In this document: positions 56,836 through 64,000 of the stretch, one piece after another
Layout of the letters: each line of letters starts with the position of its first letter
Position numbering within the stretch: the stretch's first letter is position 1
DNA from: Corynebacterium marinum DSM 44953
GTDB lineage: Bacteria; Actinomycetota; Actinomycetes; Mycobacteriales; Mycobacteriaceae
Direction: 5' to 3'
DNA length: 64,000 nucleotides
Assembly (NCBI RefSeq): GCF_000835165.1
Contig: NZ_CP007790.1
Coordinates: forward strand, 1,364,001-1,428,000
The notes under the pieces: model-generated
What the model was told of the DNA's origin: nothing
What the model saw: the letters and a program-made list of their open reading frames with translations, nothing else
The model's database searches: none
Made by a program: the position numbers and the translations under genes

Positions 56836-57570
56836 ATGAGCGAGCAGACACCCGCCAACCGCGCGATCCCCTTCCTGGCGGCCTTCAACGACATCGAGAA
56901 CTATCTCCGGGAGCTGTTGGACGCGAAGAGGTCCGATAACTTCCGGTGGATGGTCGACCTCGCGGTGCGCAAGCATCTGCTGTCGGACGAGCACGCGGTG
57001 GAACTCAAGGAGTTCGCCGAGCTGCGCAACGCGATCACCCACGGTCTGTACACGGAGGACATGCGCCCCATCGCGGAGCCGCTGCCGGAGACGGTGGCGG
57101 CGATCGAGCGCATCCGGGATCTGCTGCGCCACCCGCCGACGGCCCTCGGGGTGCTCGGGCAGCACGAGGTGCACACCTTCTCGCCGGCGGACGACATCCG
57201 CGACGCGCTGCGCATCATCCGCCGCACGAAGATCTCGCAGTTCCCCATCTACGAGGGCGGCCGCTGTGTCGGACTGCTCACCACCAACACGATCGCCCGG
57301 TGGGTGGCGGCGGATCTGGACGACAACGACCATCTCGACGCCCGTTCCATCGCCGAGGTCCTCGACTGGGCGGAGGAGAACGACCGGGCGGTGTTCCTGC
57401 CGAAGGACGCGCTGGCGCAGGAGGTGCTCGACGCCCTGACCACCCCGCGGAAGGACGGGTCCCTGCCGCGTGCGGGCATTCTCACCGAGCACGGGCACAA
57501 GGATCAACGGCCTATCCGGGTGATCGGCGGTTCCGACATCGCGCAGCTTCTCGACGCCGTGGGGAACTGA
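56836..57570 (+). CDS. HEPN-like domain fused to a CBS pair
   Basis: A 244-residue protein with two parts. Residues 10-98 are all-helical and include ELRNAITHG, an RNxxxH arrangement (R64, N65, H69) like the catalytic motif of HEPN ribonucleases. Residues about 100-242 form a tandem CBS (Bateman) module (VHTFSPADDIRDALRIIRRT, KISQFPIYEGGRCVGLLTTN, then DRAVFLPKDALAQEVLDALT). CBS pairs bind adenine nucleotides or SAM. The combination suggests a nucleotide-gated nuclease or adaptor; this is inference. It is divergent from the SNF2 gene by 31 bp, a shared promoter region. Many relatives are annotated only as CBS-domain proteins. Confidence 0.75.
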   Translation: MSEQTPANRAIPFLAAFNDIENYLRELLDAKRSDNFRWMVDLAVRKHLLSDEHAVELKEFAELRNAITHGLYTEDMRPIAEPLPETVAAIERIRDLLRHPPTALGVLGQHEVHTFSPADDIRDALRIIRRTKISQFPIYEGGRCVGLLTTNTIARWVAADLDDNDHLDARSIAEVLDWAEENDRAVFLPKDALAQEVLDALTTPRKDGSLPRAGILTEHGHKDQRPIRVIGGSDIAQLLDAVGN

Positions 57571-57574
57571 CTCC

Positions 57575-57604
57575 TTGACTCGTTGTTGACATGTCACCTA
57601 CAGT
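57575..57604 (+). promoter_or_regulatory. Promoter of the LLM monooxygenase operon
   Basis: TTGACT (57575-57580) and TACAGT (57599-57604) are 18 bp apart, a good housekeeping promoter about 35 bp before the ATG. The RosR-like operator covers the spacer and runs into the -10. Confidence 0.65.
57583..57600. promoter_or_regulatory. RosR-type operator
   Basis: TTGTTGACATGTCACCTA matches the published RosR consensus TTGTTGAYRYRTCAACWA at 17 of 18 positions (C for A at position 15). RosR is a hydrogen-peroxide-sensitive MarR-type repressor in C. glutamicum whose known targets include putative monooxygenases and FMN reductases, which is exactly the gene pair here. The site lies between -35 and -10, so binding would repress. 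Confidence 0.8.
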
Positions 57605-57639
57605 GGTGGCATTAACTGACACCCACAGGAGCAACCACC

Positions 57640-58755
57640 ATGCAGTTCGGCATCTTCACCATCGGTGACGTCACCACCGACCCGACCACCGGCACCACCC
57701 CCACCGAGGGCGAGCGCATACACGCCATGACCCGGATGGCGCTCAAGGCTGAGGAGGTGGGCCTGGACGTCTTCGCCACCGGCGAGCACCACAACCCGCC
57801 CTTCGTCCCCTCCTCCCCCACCACCCACCTGGCCTACATCGCGGCGCAGACCGAGAAGCTCCAGTTCTCCACCGCGACCACGCTCATCACCACCAACGAC
57901 CCGGTCAAGATCGCCGAGGACTACGCCTTCCTCCAGCACCTCTCCGGCGGGCGCATCGACCTCATGATGGGCCGCGGCAACACCGGCCCGGTCTACCCGT
58001 GGTTCGGCAAGGACATCCGTCAGGGGATCCCGCTGGCCATCGAGAACTACCACCTCCTGCGCCGCCTGTGGCGCGAGCCGGTGGTCAACTGGCAGGGCCA
58101 GTTCCGCACCCCGCTGCAGGGCTACACCTCCACGCCTGCCCCGCTGGACGGCGTCCCGCCCTTCGTCTGGCACGGCTCCATCCGCTCCGTCCAGATCGCC
58201 GAGCAGGCCGCCTTCTACGGCGACGGCTTCTTCCACAACAACATCTTCTGGAACAAGGAGCACACCGCGAAGATGGTGGACATCTACCGCCGCCGCTTCG
58301 AGTCCTACGGCCACGGCCAGGCGGACCAGGCCATCGTCGGCCTCGGCGGCCAGGTCTTCATCGGCGAGACCGAGGAGGCCGCCAAGAAGACCTTCCGCCC
58401 CTATTTCGACAACGCCCCCGTCTACGGCCACGGACCCTCCATGGAGGAGTTCACCGACATGACCCCGCTGACGGTGGGCACCGTCGAGCAGGTCGTCGAG
58501 CGCACCATGGAGTTCGCCGACTGGGTCGGCGACTACCAGCGCCAGCTCTTCCTCATCGACCACGCCGGCCTGCCCCTGGACATGGTCCTCGAGCAGATCG
58601 AGATCCTGGGCACCCAGGTCGTGCCGGAGGTTCGCCGCCGCATGGAGGCGCGCCGCCCCGAGCACGTCCCCTCCGACCCGCCGACCCACGCCTCGCTGAA
58701 GGCCAACCCGGACTCCCCGCACTTCAAGGTCCGTCCGGTGGAGGAGAAGGTCTAG
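57640..58755 (+). CDS. LLM-class flavin-dependent monooxygenase (CE1758 family)
   Basis: A 371-residue luciferase-like monooxygenase. It starts MQFGIFTIGDVTTDPTTGTT; further landmarks are FATGEHHNPPFVPSSPTTHL, LQFSTATTLITTNDPVKIAE, SGGRIDLMMGRGNTGPVYPW and TEEAAKKTFRPYFDNA. It uses reduced flavin and O2; the organic substrate is unknown. The adjoining downstream FMN reductase supplies reduced flavin, so both form a two-component system. The start ATG has AGGAG 8 nt upstream. Expression is probably oxidant-inducible through the RosR-like site. Confidence 0.93.
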   Translation: MQFGIFTIGDVTTDPTTGTTPTEGERIHAMTRMALKAEEVGLDVFATGEHHNPPFVPSSPTTHLAYIAAQTEKLQFSTATTLITTNDPVKIAEDYAFLQHLSGGRIDLMMGRGNTGPVYPWFGKDIRQGIPLAIENYHLLRRLWREPVVNWQGQFRTPLQGYTSTPAPLDGVPPFVWHGSIRSVQIAEQAAFYGDGFFHNNIFWNKEHTAKMVDIYRRRFESYGHGQADQAIVGLGGQVFIGETEEAAKKTFRPYFDNAPVYGHGPSMEEFTDMTPLTVGTVEQVVERTMEFADWVGDYQRQLFLIDHAGLPLDMVLEQIEILGTQVVPEVRRRMEARRPEHVPSDPPTHASLKANPDSPHFKVRPVEEKV

Positions 58756-59421
58756 ATGCGCACCCTCACCGTCATCACCGCCGGCCTGTCCAACCCCTCG
58801 ACCACCCGGCAGGTCGCCGACCAGATCGCCGCGGCGGTGACAGCCGCCGTCACCGCCCGCGGGGAATCCCTCGACGTCCACGTCGTGGAGCTGCGCGAAC
58901 TGGTCAACGACCTCGGCCGGTCCCTGACCACCGGTGTGTCCTCCCCCGCACTGGACGAGGTGAAGGAGAAGATCTCCGCCTCCGACGGCCTCGTCGCCGT
59001 CACCCCGGTGTTCAAGGCCAGCTATTCGGGGCTGTTCAAGACCTTCTTCGACGTGCTCGACCAGGACGCCCTCAACGGGATGCCCACCATCATCGCGGCC
59101 ACCGCGGGCACCGCCCGGCATTCCCTCGTCCTCGACCACGCCCTACGCCCGCTGCTGTCCTACCTGCGGGCCGTGGTCGTCCCCACCGGGGTCTTCGCCG
59201 CGACCGGGGACTTCGGTTCCGAGGAGGGCGCCAGCATGGAGACCCGCGCCGCCCGCGCAGCCGGGGAGCTCGCCGACCTGATGGTGGCGTCCTCCGGGAG
59301 CGTCGGAGGCCTCGGCGGCGTCACCGCCGAGGGCCAGGGCACCCGGCGCCGCACCGGCGTCGACCCGGCTGAGCACCTCACCCCCTTCGCGGACCTGCTC
59401 AAGGGGCATGACGGCGAGTAG
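58756..59421 (+). CDS. NAD(P)H-dependent FMN reductase (CE1759 family)
   Basis: A 221-residue flavodoxin-like reductase. MRTLTVITAGLSNPSTTRQV binds the FMN phosphate; VAVTPVFKASYSGLFKTFFD is the family signature, and HSLVLDHALRPLLSYLRAVV follows. It gives FMNH2 to the monooxygenase directly upstream, whose TAG stop abuts its ATG, so the two are translated together. A small Gly-rich C-terminal stretch follows the fold. Confidence 0.93.
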   Translation: MRTLTVITAGLSNPSTTRQVADQIAAAVTAAVTARGESLDVHVVELRELVNDLGRSLTTGVSSPALDEVKEKISASDGLVAVTPVFKASYSGLFKTFFDVLDQDALNGMPTIIAATAGTARHSLVLDHALRPLLSYLRAVVVPTGVFAATGDFGSEEGASMETRAARAAGELADLMVASSGSVGGLGGVTAEGQGTRRRTGVDPAEHLTPFADLLKGHDGE

Positions 59422-59443
59422 CTGACGGCGCTACGCTGGCGCC

Positions 59444-60790
59444 ATGAGCGTCAGTGTCCTCGACATGTTCAGCATCGGCATCGGCCCCTCGTCCTCCCAC
59501 ACGGTGGGACCCATGCGGGCCGCGGCCGCCTTCGTCCGCGACCTGGGCAACCTCCCGGAACACGTGGACATCACCCTCCGCGGCTCGCTGGCCTCCACCG
59601 GCCGCGGGCACGGCACAGACCGCGCCGTGCTCCTCGGCCTGGTGGGCTGGGAGCCGACGACGGTGCCCGCCGACGTCGACTCCGTGCCGGAACTCGGGGT
59701 ACGGATCCCCGACGAAGGGTCGGTCACCGGCCCGGCCGGCACCGTCTCCTACCGGATCACCTGGGATCCCGCCCCCGCCCCGGAACACCCAAACTGCCTC
59801 GTCTTCAGCGCCGACGGTCACACCAGTGAGTACTTCTCCGTCGGCGGCGGATTCATCCGCACCCGGGCGGACCTCGACACCCCGGCCGGAGGGGGCGGGC
59901 CGGAGGTTCCGCTGCCCTTCAGCACCGCAACCGAACTCCTGGCGCACTGCGCCCGGGAGAACCTCACCTTCGCGGAGGTCACCGCAGCCAACGAGGCCGC
60001 CCTCCATGGCGGTGCAGCGCAGGTCGACGCCGTCTGGGACGCCATGCGCGCCTGCGTCACCGCCGGAATCGCCACCACCGGGCTGCTGCCCGGCGGGCTG
60101 GGCGTCGTCCGTCGCGCGCCCGGACTCTACGCGCAACTGACGGATCCCGACTCCGGGCCCAGGAAAGGCCGCGACGGGCTGACCGCCATGGACTGGGTCA
60201 GCCTCTACGCCCTGGCGGTCAACGAGGAGAACGCCGCCGGCCGACGGGTGGTCACCGCGCCGACGAACGGCGCCGCAGGAATCGTGCCCGCCGTCATGCA
60301 CTACGCCCGCGACTACCTCGCCGACTTCACCCGCCAGCAGGCCCGGGAGTTCCTCCTCACCGCCGGCGCGGTGGGCATCATCATCAAAGAGAACGCCTCC
60401 ATCTCGGGTGCGGAGGTCGGCTGCCAGGGGGAGGTCGGCTCCGCGTCCGCCATGGCCGCCGCCGGGCTCTGCGCTGCGATCGGCGGCACTCCCGACCAGG
60501 TGGAGAACGCCGCGGAGATCGCCCTCGAACACAACCTCGGGCTCACCTGCGACCCGGTGGGCGGCCTGGTGCAGATCCCCTGCATCGAGCGCAACGCCAT
60601 CGGCGCCGTCAAGGCCATCAACGCCGCCCGGCTCGCGCGGCTGGGCAGCGGCCTGCACCGGGTCACCCTGGACGAGGTGGTGCAGACCATGGCCGAGACC
60701 GGCCGCGACATGATGACCAAGTACAAGGAGACCTCCACCGGCGGGCTGGCGGTCAACCTCGGACTGCCGGTCAGCATCCCCGAGTGCTAG
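59444..60790 (+). CDS. sdaA: L-serine ammonia-lyase (single-chain, iron-sulfur)
   Basis: A 448-residue L-serine dehydratase that converts serine to pyruvate and ammonia with a 4Fe-4S cluster. The N-terminal domain begins [20 protein letters not shown]. The C-terminal catalytic domain has [39 protein letters not shown] and [20 protein letters not shown], which provide the cluster cysteines. Start [10 protein letters not shown] at 59444. It lies 22 bp after the FMN reductase but is a separate function; it could be cotranscribed. Confidence 0.96.
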   Translation: MSVSVLDMFSIGIGPSSSHTVGPMRAAAAFVRDLGNLPEHVDITLRGSLASTGRGHGTDRAVLLGLVGWEPTTVPADVDSVPELGVRIPDEGSVTGPAGTVSYRITWDPAPAPEHPNCLVFSADGHTSEYFSVGGGFIRTRADLDTPAGGGGPEVPLPFSTATELLAHCARENLTFAEVTAANEAALHGGAAQVDAVWDAMRACVTAGIATTGLLPGGLGVVRRAPGLYAQLTDPDSGPRKGRDGLTAMDWVSLYALAVNEENAAGRRVVTAPTNGAAGIVPAVMHYARDYLADFTRQQAREFLLTAGAVGIIIKENASISGAEVGCQGEVGSASAMAAAGLCAAIGGTPDQVENAAEIALEHNLGLTCDPVGGLVQIPCIERNAIGAVKAINAARLARLGSGLHRVTLDEVVQTMAETGRDMMTKYKETSTGGLAVNLGLPVSIPEC

Positions 60791-60803
60791 CTACCATGAG
60801 CCC

Positions 60804-61379
60804 ATGCACCTCGAGCCGGAGTTCCTCTCCCCCACGACGCTCATCGACGCCGACCACCCGGACATCATCGCCCTCGCCGCCGCGCTGGCGGGAGACACCC
60901 CGGCCGAAACCGTGCGCGCCATCTTCGTCCACGTCCGCGACCGGATCACCCACCCGGCGGACACCGGCGGGACCCTCCTCGCCGCCTCCGCCTCCGAGAC
61001 CCTGAAGGCCCGGGAAGGGGTGTGCTACGCGCAGGCGCACCTGCTGGTGGCGCTCTACCGCGCCGCCGGCATCCCGGCCGCGCTGCGCTACCAGCAGGTG
61101 GAGACCGCCACCGGCGGCCTTGTACTCCACGGCGTCGCCATCGTGTGGGCACCGGATATCTCCGAGACCGGCGGCTTCCTGCTCGTCGACCCCCGCTACC
61201 CGGAGAACCATCCCCGCCACAGCGGGGACTTCTGGCGGACGCGCGCCCTGCAGCCGCCCTTCGAGCGCAACCTGCCGATGATCCACACCGACGTCGCGCC
61301 CGGGGTGGCGAAGGCGCTGCGGCAGGCCGCAGACGCCCAGGAACTGCTGCGCACGGGCCTGCCCGGCGCGGTCAGCTGA
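60804..61379 (+). CDS. Transglutaminase-like domain protein
   Basis: A 191-residue protein with a transglutaminase/protease-like fold. The catalytic Cys is in REGVCYAQAHLLVALYRAAG (about residue 74); the His and Asp follow in HGVAIVWAPD and LLVDPRYP. A short N-terminal helical region binds the core. Related stand-alone domains act on peptides or as amidases; the substrate is unknown. It starts 13 bp after sdaA and ends convergent to hisS. Confidence 0.85.
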   Translation: MHLEPEFLSPTTLIDADHPDIIALAAALAGDTPAETVRAIFVHVRDRITHPADTGGTLLAASASETLKAREGVCYAQAHLLVALYRAAGIPAALRYQQVETATGGLVLHGVAIVWAPDISETGGFLLVDPRYPENHPRHSGDFWRTRALQPPFERNLPMIHTDVAPGVAKALRQAADAQELLRTGLPGAVS

Positions 61380-61397
61380 AGCCTCCCCCGCCTTCAG
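61376..61397. terminator. Short hairpin between convergent genes
   Basis: CTGAAG (61376-61381) and CTTCAG (61392-61397) pair around a 10-nt C-rich loop in the 21-bp space between the transglutaminase-like gene and hisS. The stem is only 6 bp without a U tract, so a bidirectional terminator role is uncertain. Confidence 0.3.
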
Positions 61398-61400
61398 GGT

Positions 61401-62681
61401 CTACCGGGCGCCGAGGTGCGCGACCACGTCAGCCAGCGCCACATCCTCCTGGGTGTGGGCCGCCAGGTCCTTGACCGCGACGGTGCCTGCCGCCAGCTCG
61501 TTCTCGCCGAGCACCAGGGCGAAGCGTGCGTGCGCGCGGTCGGCGCCCTTCATCGCGCCCTTGAGGCCGCGGTCTCCGTAGGACATGTCGGCCGAGATGC
61601 CGGCGGTGCGCAGGTCGTTGATCAACAGCGCCATGGCCCTCTTGGCCTCGGAGCCGAGTGCGACGCCGTAGACGTCGACGCGGCGGTCCACGCCCTCCAG
61701 CGTCACGCCCTCCGCCTCCAGGGCGAGGATGGTGCGGTCGACCCCCAGGCCGTAGCCGATACCGGAGAGGTCCTGGCCACCGAGCTGGGACATCAGGCCG
61801 TCGTAGCGGCCGCCGCCGCCGATGCCGGACTGCGCACCCAGGCCGTCGTGGACGAACTCGAAACAGGTCTTGGTGTAGTAGTCCAGGCCGCGGACCATGC
61901 GGGGGTTGATGGCGTAGGGGACGGACATGTCGTCGAGCAGCCCGGTGACGGTCTCGAAGTGCGCCCGCGCCTCCGGGGAGAGGTGGTCGAGCATGAGCGG
62001 CGCATCGGCGGTCATCTCCTTGACCTCGGGGCGCTTGTCGTCGAGGACGCGCAACGGGTTGATCTCCGCCCGGTGGCGGGTCTCCTCGTCCAAGGGAAGC
62101 TGGAACAGGAACTCCTGCAGCTTCTGGCGGTACGCGGGCCGGCAGGTGTCGTCGCCGAGGCTGGTCAGCTCGAGGCGGAAGCCCGTCAGGCCGAGCGCAC
62201 GGAAGGAACGGTCGGCCAGTGCGACGATCTCGGCGTCCAGCGCCGGGTCGTCGACGCCGATGGCCTCCACGCCGACCTGCTGGAGCTGGCGGTAGCGGCC
62301 GGCCTGGGGGCGCTCGTAGCGGAAGAAGGGGCCGGCGTAGTTGAGCTTGACCGGCAGCTGCCCCCGGTCGAGGTTGTGCTCGATGACGGCGCGCATGACG
62401 CCGGCGGTGCCCTCCGGACGCAGGGTGACGGATCGGTCGCCGCGGTCGGCGAAGGTGTACATCTCCTTGCTCACCACATCGGTGGACTCACCGACGCCGC
62501 GGGCGAAGAGCGTGGTGTCCTCGAAGATGGGCAGCTCGATGTGCTGGAAGCCTGCCAGATGAGCCTGATGGATGAAGGTGTCCCGGACCTTGAGGAACAC
62601 CGGGGACACCGGCGGGACGTAGTCCGGGACGCCCTTGGGCGCGGACAGGGCGGCAAACTTGGCGGGCTTCTTGTCAGTCAC
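61401..62681 (-). CDS. hisS: Histidyl-tRNA synthetase
   Basis: A 426-residue class II synthetase. Signature parts are [20 protein letters not shown] (N-terminal), [20 protein letters not shown] (motif 2), [40 protein letters not shown] text here as [15 protein letters not shown], and [16 protein letters not shown] (motif 3). I take the GTG at 62681 (VTDKKPAKF); a TTG three codons upstream is possible. It lies 15 bp after the hydrolase gene. Confidence 0.97.
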   Translation of the reverse strand: MTDKKPAKFAALSAPKGVPDYVPPVSPVFLKVRDTFIHQAHLAGFQHIELPIFEDTTLFARGVGESTDVVSKEMYTFADRGDRSVTLRPEGTAGVMRAVIEHNLDRGQLPVKLNYAGPFFRYERPQAGRYRQLQQVGVEAIGVDDPALDAEIVALADRSFRALGLTGFRLELTSLGDDTCRPAYRQKLQEFLFQLPLDEETRHRAEINPLRVLDDKRPEVKEMTADAPLMLDHLSPEARAHFETVTGLLDDMSVPYAINPRMVRGLDYYTKTCFEFVHDGLGAQSGIGGGGRYDGLMSQLGGQDLSGIGYGLGVDRTILALEAEGVTLEGVDRRVDVYGVALGSEAKRAMALLINDLRTAGISADMSYGDRGLKGAMKGADRAHARFALVLGENELAAGTVAVKDLAAHTQEDVALADVVAHLGAR

Positions 62682-62696
62682 GGCTACCAACAGTAC

Positions 62697-63338
62697 TCAC
62701 ATACCCAGCTGCAGCAGGAACGGGTTGGTCGCACGCTCCGCCCGCATGGAGGTGCCCGCCCCGTGGCCGGGGAAGAGCTGGAGGGAATCATCAAGCTCCC
62801 ACACTGGACCACGGAGGGTGGCGTCCATCTGGGCGGGGTCGGAGCCGGCGAAATCCGTGCGCCCGATCGAGCCCTGGAAGATGACGTCGCCGGTGAAGGC
62901 GAACTGCTCGTGCACCAGCAGACAGCTGCCCGGGGAATGGCCCGGCGCGTGCCTGACCTTCAGTTCGACCCCGGCGAGGGTGAGGTCCTGCCCGTCGTGG
63001 AGATCCCGGAGGTCGCGGACGGGGGTCATGTGCGCGGCGTCGAAAAGCACCTGCGAGCGCTGGGAGATGCCGTCCCCGCCGGCCAGCATGAACGCATCCT
63101 CCGGGTGGATGTGCACCGGGACGTCGTACTGCGCGGCCAGGGAGCCTGCGTCCCTGGTGTGGTCGATATGGCCGTGGGTGAGCACGACGGCGACGAGGCT
63201 GGCGGACGTCTCCGCCAGCGCCTTCTCGACCTGCCGGTGCGAGTGCATGCCGGGGTCCACGACGAACGCCTCCCCCTCGTGGGCGAGGACGTAGGTGTTC
63301 GTGTTGTAGGGGCCGGCGGCGAATCCGTGGAGCTGCAT
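62697..63338 (-). CDS. Metallo-beta-lactamase-fold hydrolase
   Basis: A 213-residue protein of the glyoxalase II-like group of this fold. Metal ligands: VVLTHGHIDHTRDAGSLAA (HxHxDH), VRHAPGHSPGSCLLV, FTGDVIFQGSIGRTDF and the C-terminal FPGHGAGTSMRAER. It probably hydrolyses a thioester or similar; the substrate is unknown. Start MQLHGFAAGPYNTNTYV at 63338. The hisS-MBL pairing is conserved in corynebacteria. Confidence 0.92.
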   Translation of the reverse strand: MQLHGFAAGPYNTNTYVLAHEGEAFVVDPGMHSHRQVEKALAETSASLVAVVLTHGHIDHTRDAGSLAAQYDVPVHIHPEDAFMLAGGDGISQRSQVLFDAAHMTPVRDLRDLHDGQDLTLAGVELKVRHAPGHSPGSCLLVHEQFAFTGDVIFQGSIGRTDFAGSDPAQMDATLRGPVWELDDSLQLFPGHGAGTSMRAERATNPFLLQLGM

Positions 63339-63348
63339 GACGGGCAGT

Positions 63349-64000
63349 CTAGCTGCTCGCCCGGTGATACTCGTGGACGGTGTAACCGACCTCCGCGGAG
63401 GCGGGTCCGCCGGGTGCACCTGCCAGCTGGACATAGGGCAGGTGGCAGTCGTCGATGAGCATCCAGCCCTCCGCCCGGCCTGACTCGTCGCCGGAACGGG
63501 TGAGCGCGCCGGTGCTGTCGCGCAGCTGCGCGGCGAGCACGTCACCCTCCGTGCCGCGGAAGGAGATCACGTACGCGCCCTCGCCGCAGCCGGGCTGGCC
63601 GGCCGGGAACCAGTTCCCCTCCGGCCCGAGGATGATCTGCGGGCGGCTGCCCCGCCAGAGGGTCGACTCCCCCTCCCAGGTGCGGAACAGCTCGAACTGC
63701 GCGGAACCCCGGGACCACGCGTCGGGCGCCGGGGAGAGTTCCGGCCCCGAGCCGGCCTGGACACTGTTCATCGGTGCCGCCGCCAGAGCCGTGTTCACGG
63801 GGTCCGTCTTCTCCGCCACCGGGGAGGGGGTCGCCGCCGCCGCGTGGGCCGCCTGGGCCGTTCCGGCTGCCCCGCCGGGGCGCACCCCGAAAGTGTGCGG
63901 CGAGTCCGCGTCCCGCACCCCGAGGGTCGCCGCCGCGTACAGCCCGCCGGCGGAGGCCGCGATGACGGCGGCAAGTGCGAAGGGGGTGGACCGCAGGAAG
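63349..64000 (-). CDS. Membrane-anchored hypothetical protein, 5' end outside window
   Basis: The reading frame is open to the right edge of the window, so its start is not visible. The first visible residues are STPFALAAVIAASAGGLYAA, a membrane helix, followed by an Ala/Pro-rich linker of about 70 residues and an extracytoplasmic domain with FELFRTWEGESTLWRGSRPQ, GEGAYVISFRGTEGDVL and GWMLIDDCHLPYVQLAGAPG. Two cysteines (in PGCGEG and DDCHLP) could form a disulfide. I do not recognise a family. It ends 10 bp before the hydrolase start. Confidence 0.75.
   Translation of the reverse strand, partial: FLRSTPFALAAVIAASAGGLYAAATLGVRDADSPHTFGVRPGGAAGTAQAAHAAAATPSPVAEKTDPVNTALAAAPMNSVQAGSGPELSPAPDAWSRGSAQFELFRTWEGESTLWRGSRPQIILGPEGNWFPAGQPGCGEGAYVISFRGTEGDVLAAQLRDSTGALTRSGDESGRAEGWMLIDDCHLPYVQLAGAPGGPASAEVGYTVHEYHRASS

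Overview
The window is a high-GC, gene-dense, housekeeping stretch of an actinobacterial chromosome, almost certainly a Corynebacterium or a very close relative. This rests on three things. The gene orders pgk-gap-whiA-yvcK-rapZ-uvrC, priA-metK-coaBC-rpoZ-gmk-mihF-pyrF-carBA-pyrCBR and nusB-efp-pepQ-aroQBKC-aroE-mltG-ruvX-alaS are typical of the Corynebacteriales. It has an actinobacterial integration host factor (MihF) and the type 2 orotidylate decarboxylase. It also has operators matching two Corynebacterium regulators: a perfect McbR site before metK and a 17/18 match to the RosR consensus before a flavin monooxygenase operon. I see no rRNA, tRNA, CRISPR array, insertion sequence or prophage.

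Layout. 1-6.5 kb (minus strand): start of pgk, gap, then whiA, yvcK, rapZ and uvrC. 6.5-11.2 kb (minus): a PH-domain membrane protein, the riboflavin genes ribH, ribBA, ribE and ribD, and rpe. 11.2-13.5 kb: a plus-strand island with two exact DnaA-box repeats, a pRiA4b ORF-3-like protein and a crotonase lacking both usual catalytic glutamates. 13.5-18.1 kb (minus): rsmB, fmt, def and a DUF222/HNH (13E12-type) protein. 18.2-24.2 kb (minus): priA, metK, coaBC, rpoZ, gmk and mihF. 24.4-32.8 kb (minus): the complete UMP pathway except pyrD and pyrE, headed by pyrR with a PyrR-type RNA loop next to its ribosome binding site. 32.9-35.3 kb (plus): an SRPBCC-SDR fusion and two YbjN proteins. 35.3-45 kb (minus): ppk2, nusB, efp, pepQ, the shikimate cluster with an embedded prepilin-type peptidase, mltG and ruvX. 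45-52.3 kb (minus): alaS, rarA, a phosphotransferase and aspS. 52.4-57.6 kb: a zinc metallopeptidase, a nitroreductase, a SNF2 helicase and, divergent from it, a HEPN-like/CBS protein. 57.6-61.4 kb (plus): the RosR-type LLM monooxygenase/FMN reductase pair, sdaA and a transglutaminase-like protein. 61.4-64 kb (minus): hisS, a metallo-beta-lactamase-fold hydrolase and a partial membrane-anchored protein.

Most genes are conserved core functions: glycolysis, riboflavin, pyrimidines, shikimate, translation and DNA repair. They sit in tight operons with many 1-4 bp stop/start overlaps. The less ordinary material is the island at 11.2-13.5 kb, the helicase/HEPN-CBS divergent pair at 54.2-57.6 kb, and several regulatory sites readable at base level. 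I did not find a convincing multi-gene novel system. The HEPN-CBS/SNF2 pair is the best lead.
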